This document shows, in pieces, positions 5,815 through 7,101 of a stretch of DNA of 7,101 nucleotides. The translations under genes were made by a program, and so were the position numbers. Every line of letters starts with the position of its first letter. The stretch's first letter is position 1. The notes beneath the pieces were generated by a model. The model saw only the letters and a list, made by a program, of their open reading frames with translations. It was not told the origin of the DNA and did no database searches. Origin of the DNA: an uncultured Lachnospira sp. (GTDB lineage Bacteria; Bacillota; Clostridia; Lachnospirales; Lachnospiraceae); NCBI GenBank assembly GCA_900772425.1, contig CAAHEK010000036.1, forward strand, positions 1 through 7,101. Direction: 5' to 3'.

Positions 5815-7101
5815 TTAAAACAGACCGTTAAGTCCTATAAACAAAACTATCAATGGTAAAACAAATTTAAAATAATTTTTAAATATTCTTGGCATTTTCA
5901 TACCATTACCACAATTACATTCTTCTATGTAGTTATCAAATCCCCATCCGTATTTTGTCACACAGAAGAACAGTATGACAAGGCTTCCGAATGGAAGAAT
6001 TATATTGCTTACAAGGAAATCTTCAAGATCAAGTATTGTACTTCCTGCTCCAAGAGGCTCAAAACCACTCCATAAGTTAAATCCAAAAATACAAGGAAGG
6101 CTTCCGATAAGAAGAATTATTATACTTATGATACTTGATTTTTTTCTGCTCATTTTAAATTTTTCCATGCTGCATGCAATGATGTTTTCCAATACAGCTA
6201 TAACAGTAGATAAAGCAGCAAATGTCATAAATAAAAAGAATAACGCTCCCCATACTCTTCCGCCTGCCATATTTTCAAACACTTTTGGCAGCGTTATAAA
6301 AATAAGACTAGGTCCGCTGTCAGGTGATATATCAAACGAAAAACATGCCGGGAATATAATAAATCCTGACATTACTGCAACAAAAGTATCAAGTGCTGTT
6401 ATTTGTATACCTTCGCTTAAAAGACTTCTGTCCCTGCCTATATAACTACCGAAAATCATCATTGACCCCTGGCCAATGCTAAGTGTAAAAAAGCTCTGGT
6501 TCATAGCTGCAATCAGCATATTAAAAAATCCCACTTCTTTAACTCTGTTTATATCAGGAATAAGATAATATGCTATTCCTGCTCCTGCTTTCGGAAGTGT
6601 AAAACTATGCACAGCAAGAACAACAATTAATCCTAATAAAATCAACATAAGCCATTTTGTTATTTTTTCAACGCCATTTTGTAAGCCCAGACTGCAAATA
6701 ATACCTGAAATAAGCACAATAATAACCATCCATGCAATAAGCTGTAAAGGATTTGCTAATACTTCAGAAAAAAGCTCTTTGGCATCAGAAACACTTTTCA
6801 TGCTTCCATTGGCATATTTTAAGAAATATCCAAACATCCATCCGGCAACAGTTGTATAAAAGAATAATAAAACATAATTTCCTGCTGCTGCAATAAAGCC
6901 ATGTATATGCCATTTCTGTCCCGGTTTTTCAAGCTTGTTATAAGCACATATTATACTTGATTTACTAGCTCTTCCCATTGATAATTCCATTGTAAGAACA
7001 GGAATTCCAAGCAATACCAGAAACAGTATATAGAAAAAAAGATAGATATATAAAAAATATGCTTTAATTATTGAGGCTTTTATAGTAAAATACAATTCTA
7101 A
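5815..7101 (-). CDS. Neurotransmitter:sodium symporter (NSS/SNF) family transporter, N-terminus missing or altered
   Basis: A multi-helix membrane protein of the NSS family, which uses the sodium gradient to import amino acids or related small molecules; the substrate cannot be told from sequence. Counting from the TTG at 7095 (426 residues), family hallmarks are LLGIPVLTMELSMGRAS (28-44), LEKPGQKWHIHG (55-66), FFYTTVAGW (78-86), the TM6 region NQSFFTLSIGQGS (199-211) with FGSY (215-218), and the TM8 region AALSTVIAVLENI (293-305). About ten hydrophobic segments are visible, and the C-terminus is complete. The TM1 signature expected upstream (GLGNxWRFPY, then a GGG loop) is not present: homology starts near residue 18 (about base 7044), and the preceding codons give an unrelated KASIIKAYFLYI. 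The frame stays open to the window edge. It may be a 5'-truncated pseudogene, a gene joined to foreign sequence, or an assembly edge. The TTG has no visible ribosome site, so the true start is unknown. Confidence 0.85.
   Translation of the reverse strand, partial: LELYFTIKASIIKAYFLYIYLFFYILFLVLLGIPVLTMELSMGRASKSSIICAYNKLEKPGQKWHIHGFIAAAGNYVLLFFYTTVAGWMFGYFLKYANGSMKSVSDAKELFSEVLANPLQLIAWMVIIVLISGIICSLGLQNGVEKITKWLMLILLGLIVVLAVHSFTLPKAGAGIAYYLIPDINRVKEVGFFNMLIAAMNQSFFTLSIGQGSMMIFGSYIGRDRSLLSEGIQITALDTFVAVMSGFIIFPACFSFDISPDSGPSLIFITLPKVFENMAGGRVWGALFFLFMTFAALSTVIAVLENIIACSMEKFKMSRKKSSIISIIILLIGSLPCIFGFNLWSGFEPLGAGSTILDLEDFLVSNIILPFGSLVILFFCVTKYGWGFDNYIEECNCGNGMKMPRIFKNYFKFVLPLIVLFIGLNGLF

Noticed and set aside
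5975..6445. A 156-codon open frame on the plus strand opposite the transporter gene
   Set aside because: It is antisense to a well-conserved membrane protein, has no recognisable domain and reflects codon use of the real gene. The shorter plus-strand frames opposite glgA and spo0A are rejected for the same reason.

Overview
The window is AT-rich, and every recognisable gene lies on the minus strand. A clear Spo0A with intact key residues points to an endospore-forming Firmicute. The low GC, a PcsB/CwlO-like NlpC/P60 protein, a GlgA and a transporter carrying the KWHIHG motif suggest the class Clostridia, probably Lachnospiraceae. The family-level placement is inference; no rRNA marker is present.

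In the direction of transcription (high to low coordinates) the layout is as follows. (1) 7101-5815: a neurotransmitter:sodium symporter-family transporter. Its first membrane helix, which holds the sodium and substrate site, cannot be recognised before the window ends. (2) 5814-5572: a 243-base regulatory region with two tandem Spo0A boxes and a strong sigma-A promoter. (3) 5571-4777: spo0A, the master regulator of sporulation. (4) 4776-4645: an intergenic region with a near-consensus sigma-A promoter. (5) 4644-3634: a secreted coiled-coil NlpC/P60 peptidoglycan hydrolase, followed by a hairpin terminator at 3610-3588. (6) 3527-2091: glycogen synthase glgA. (7) 2040-1871: a tRNA-Leu(CAA) unit with its own promoter and a strong terminator. 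(8) 1806-1438: a small zinc-finger, membrane-anchored protein resembling an anti-sigma factor. (9) 1420 to the left edge: the first 473 codons of polA (DNA polymerase I), starting 17 bases after gene 8 ends.

The genes look like several short transcription units rather than one operon. spo0A, the NlpC/P60 gene and the tRNA have their own promoters. The zinc-finger gene and polA are probably co-transcribed. No convincing promoter was found for glgA or for the zinc-finger gene. The two recognisable terminators share a GAGTGT...TTAT...ACACTC hairpin design.

Most of the window is ordinary chromosomal housekeeping sequence, and I found no convincing new multi-gene system. The points most worth a second look are the abrB-like tandem Spo0A boxes upstream of spo0A, the anomalous N-terminus of the transporter at the right edge, the anti-sigma-like protein coupled to polA with no sigma factor in view, and the loss of proofreading residues in PolA.
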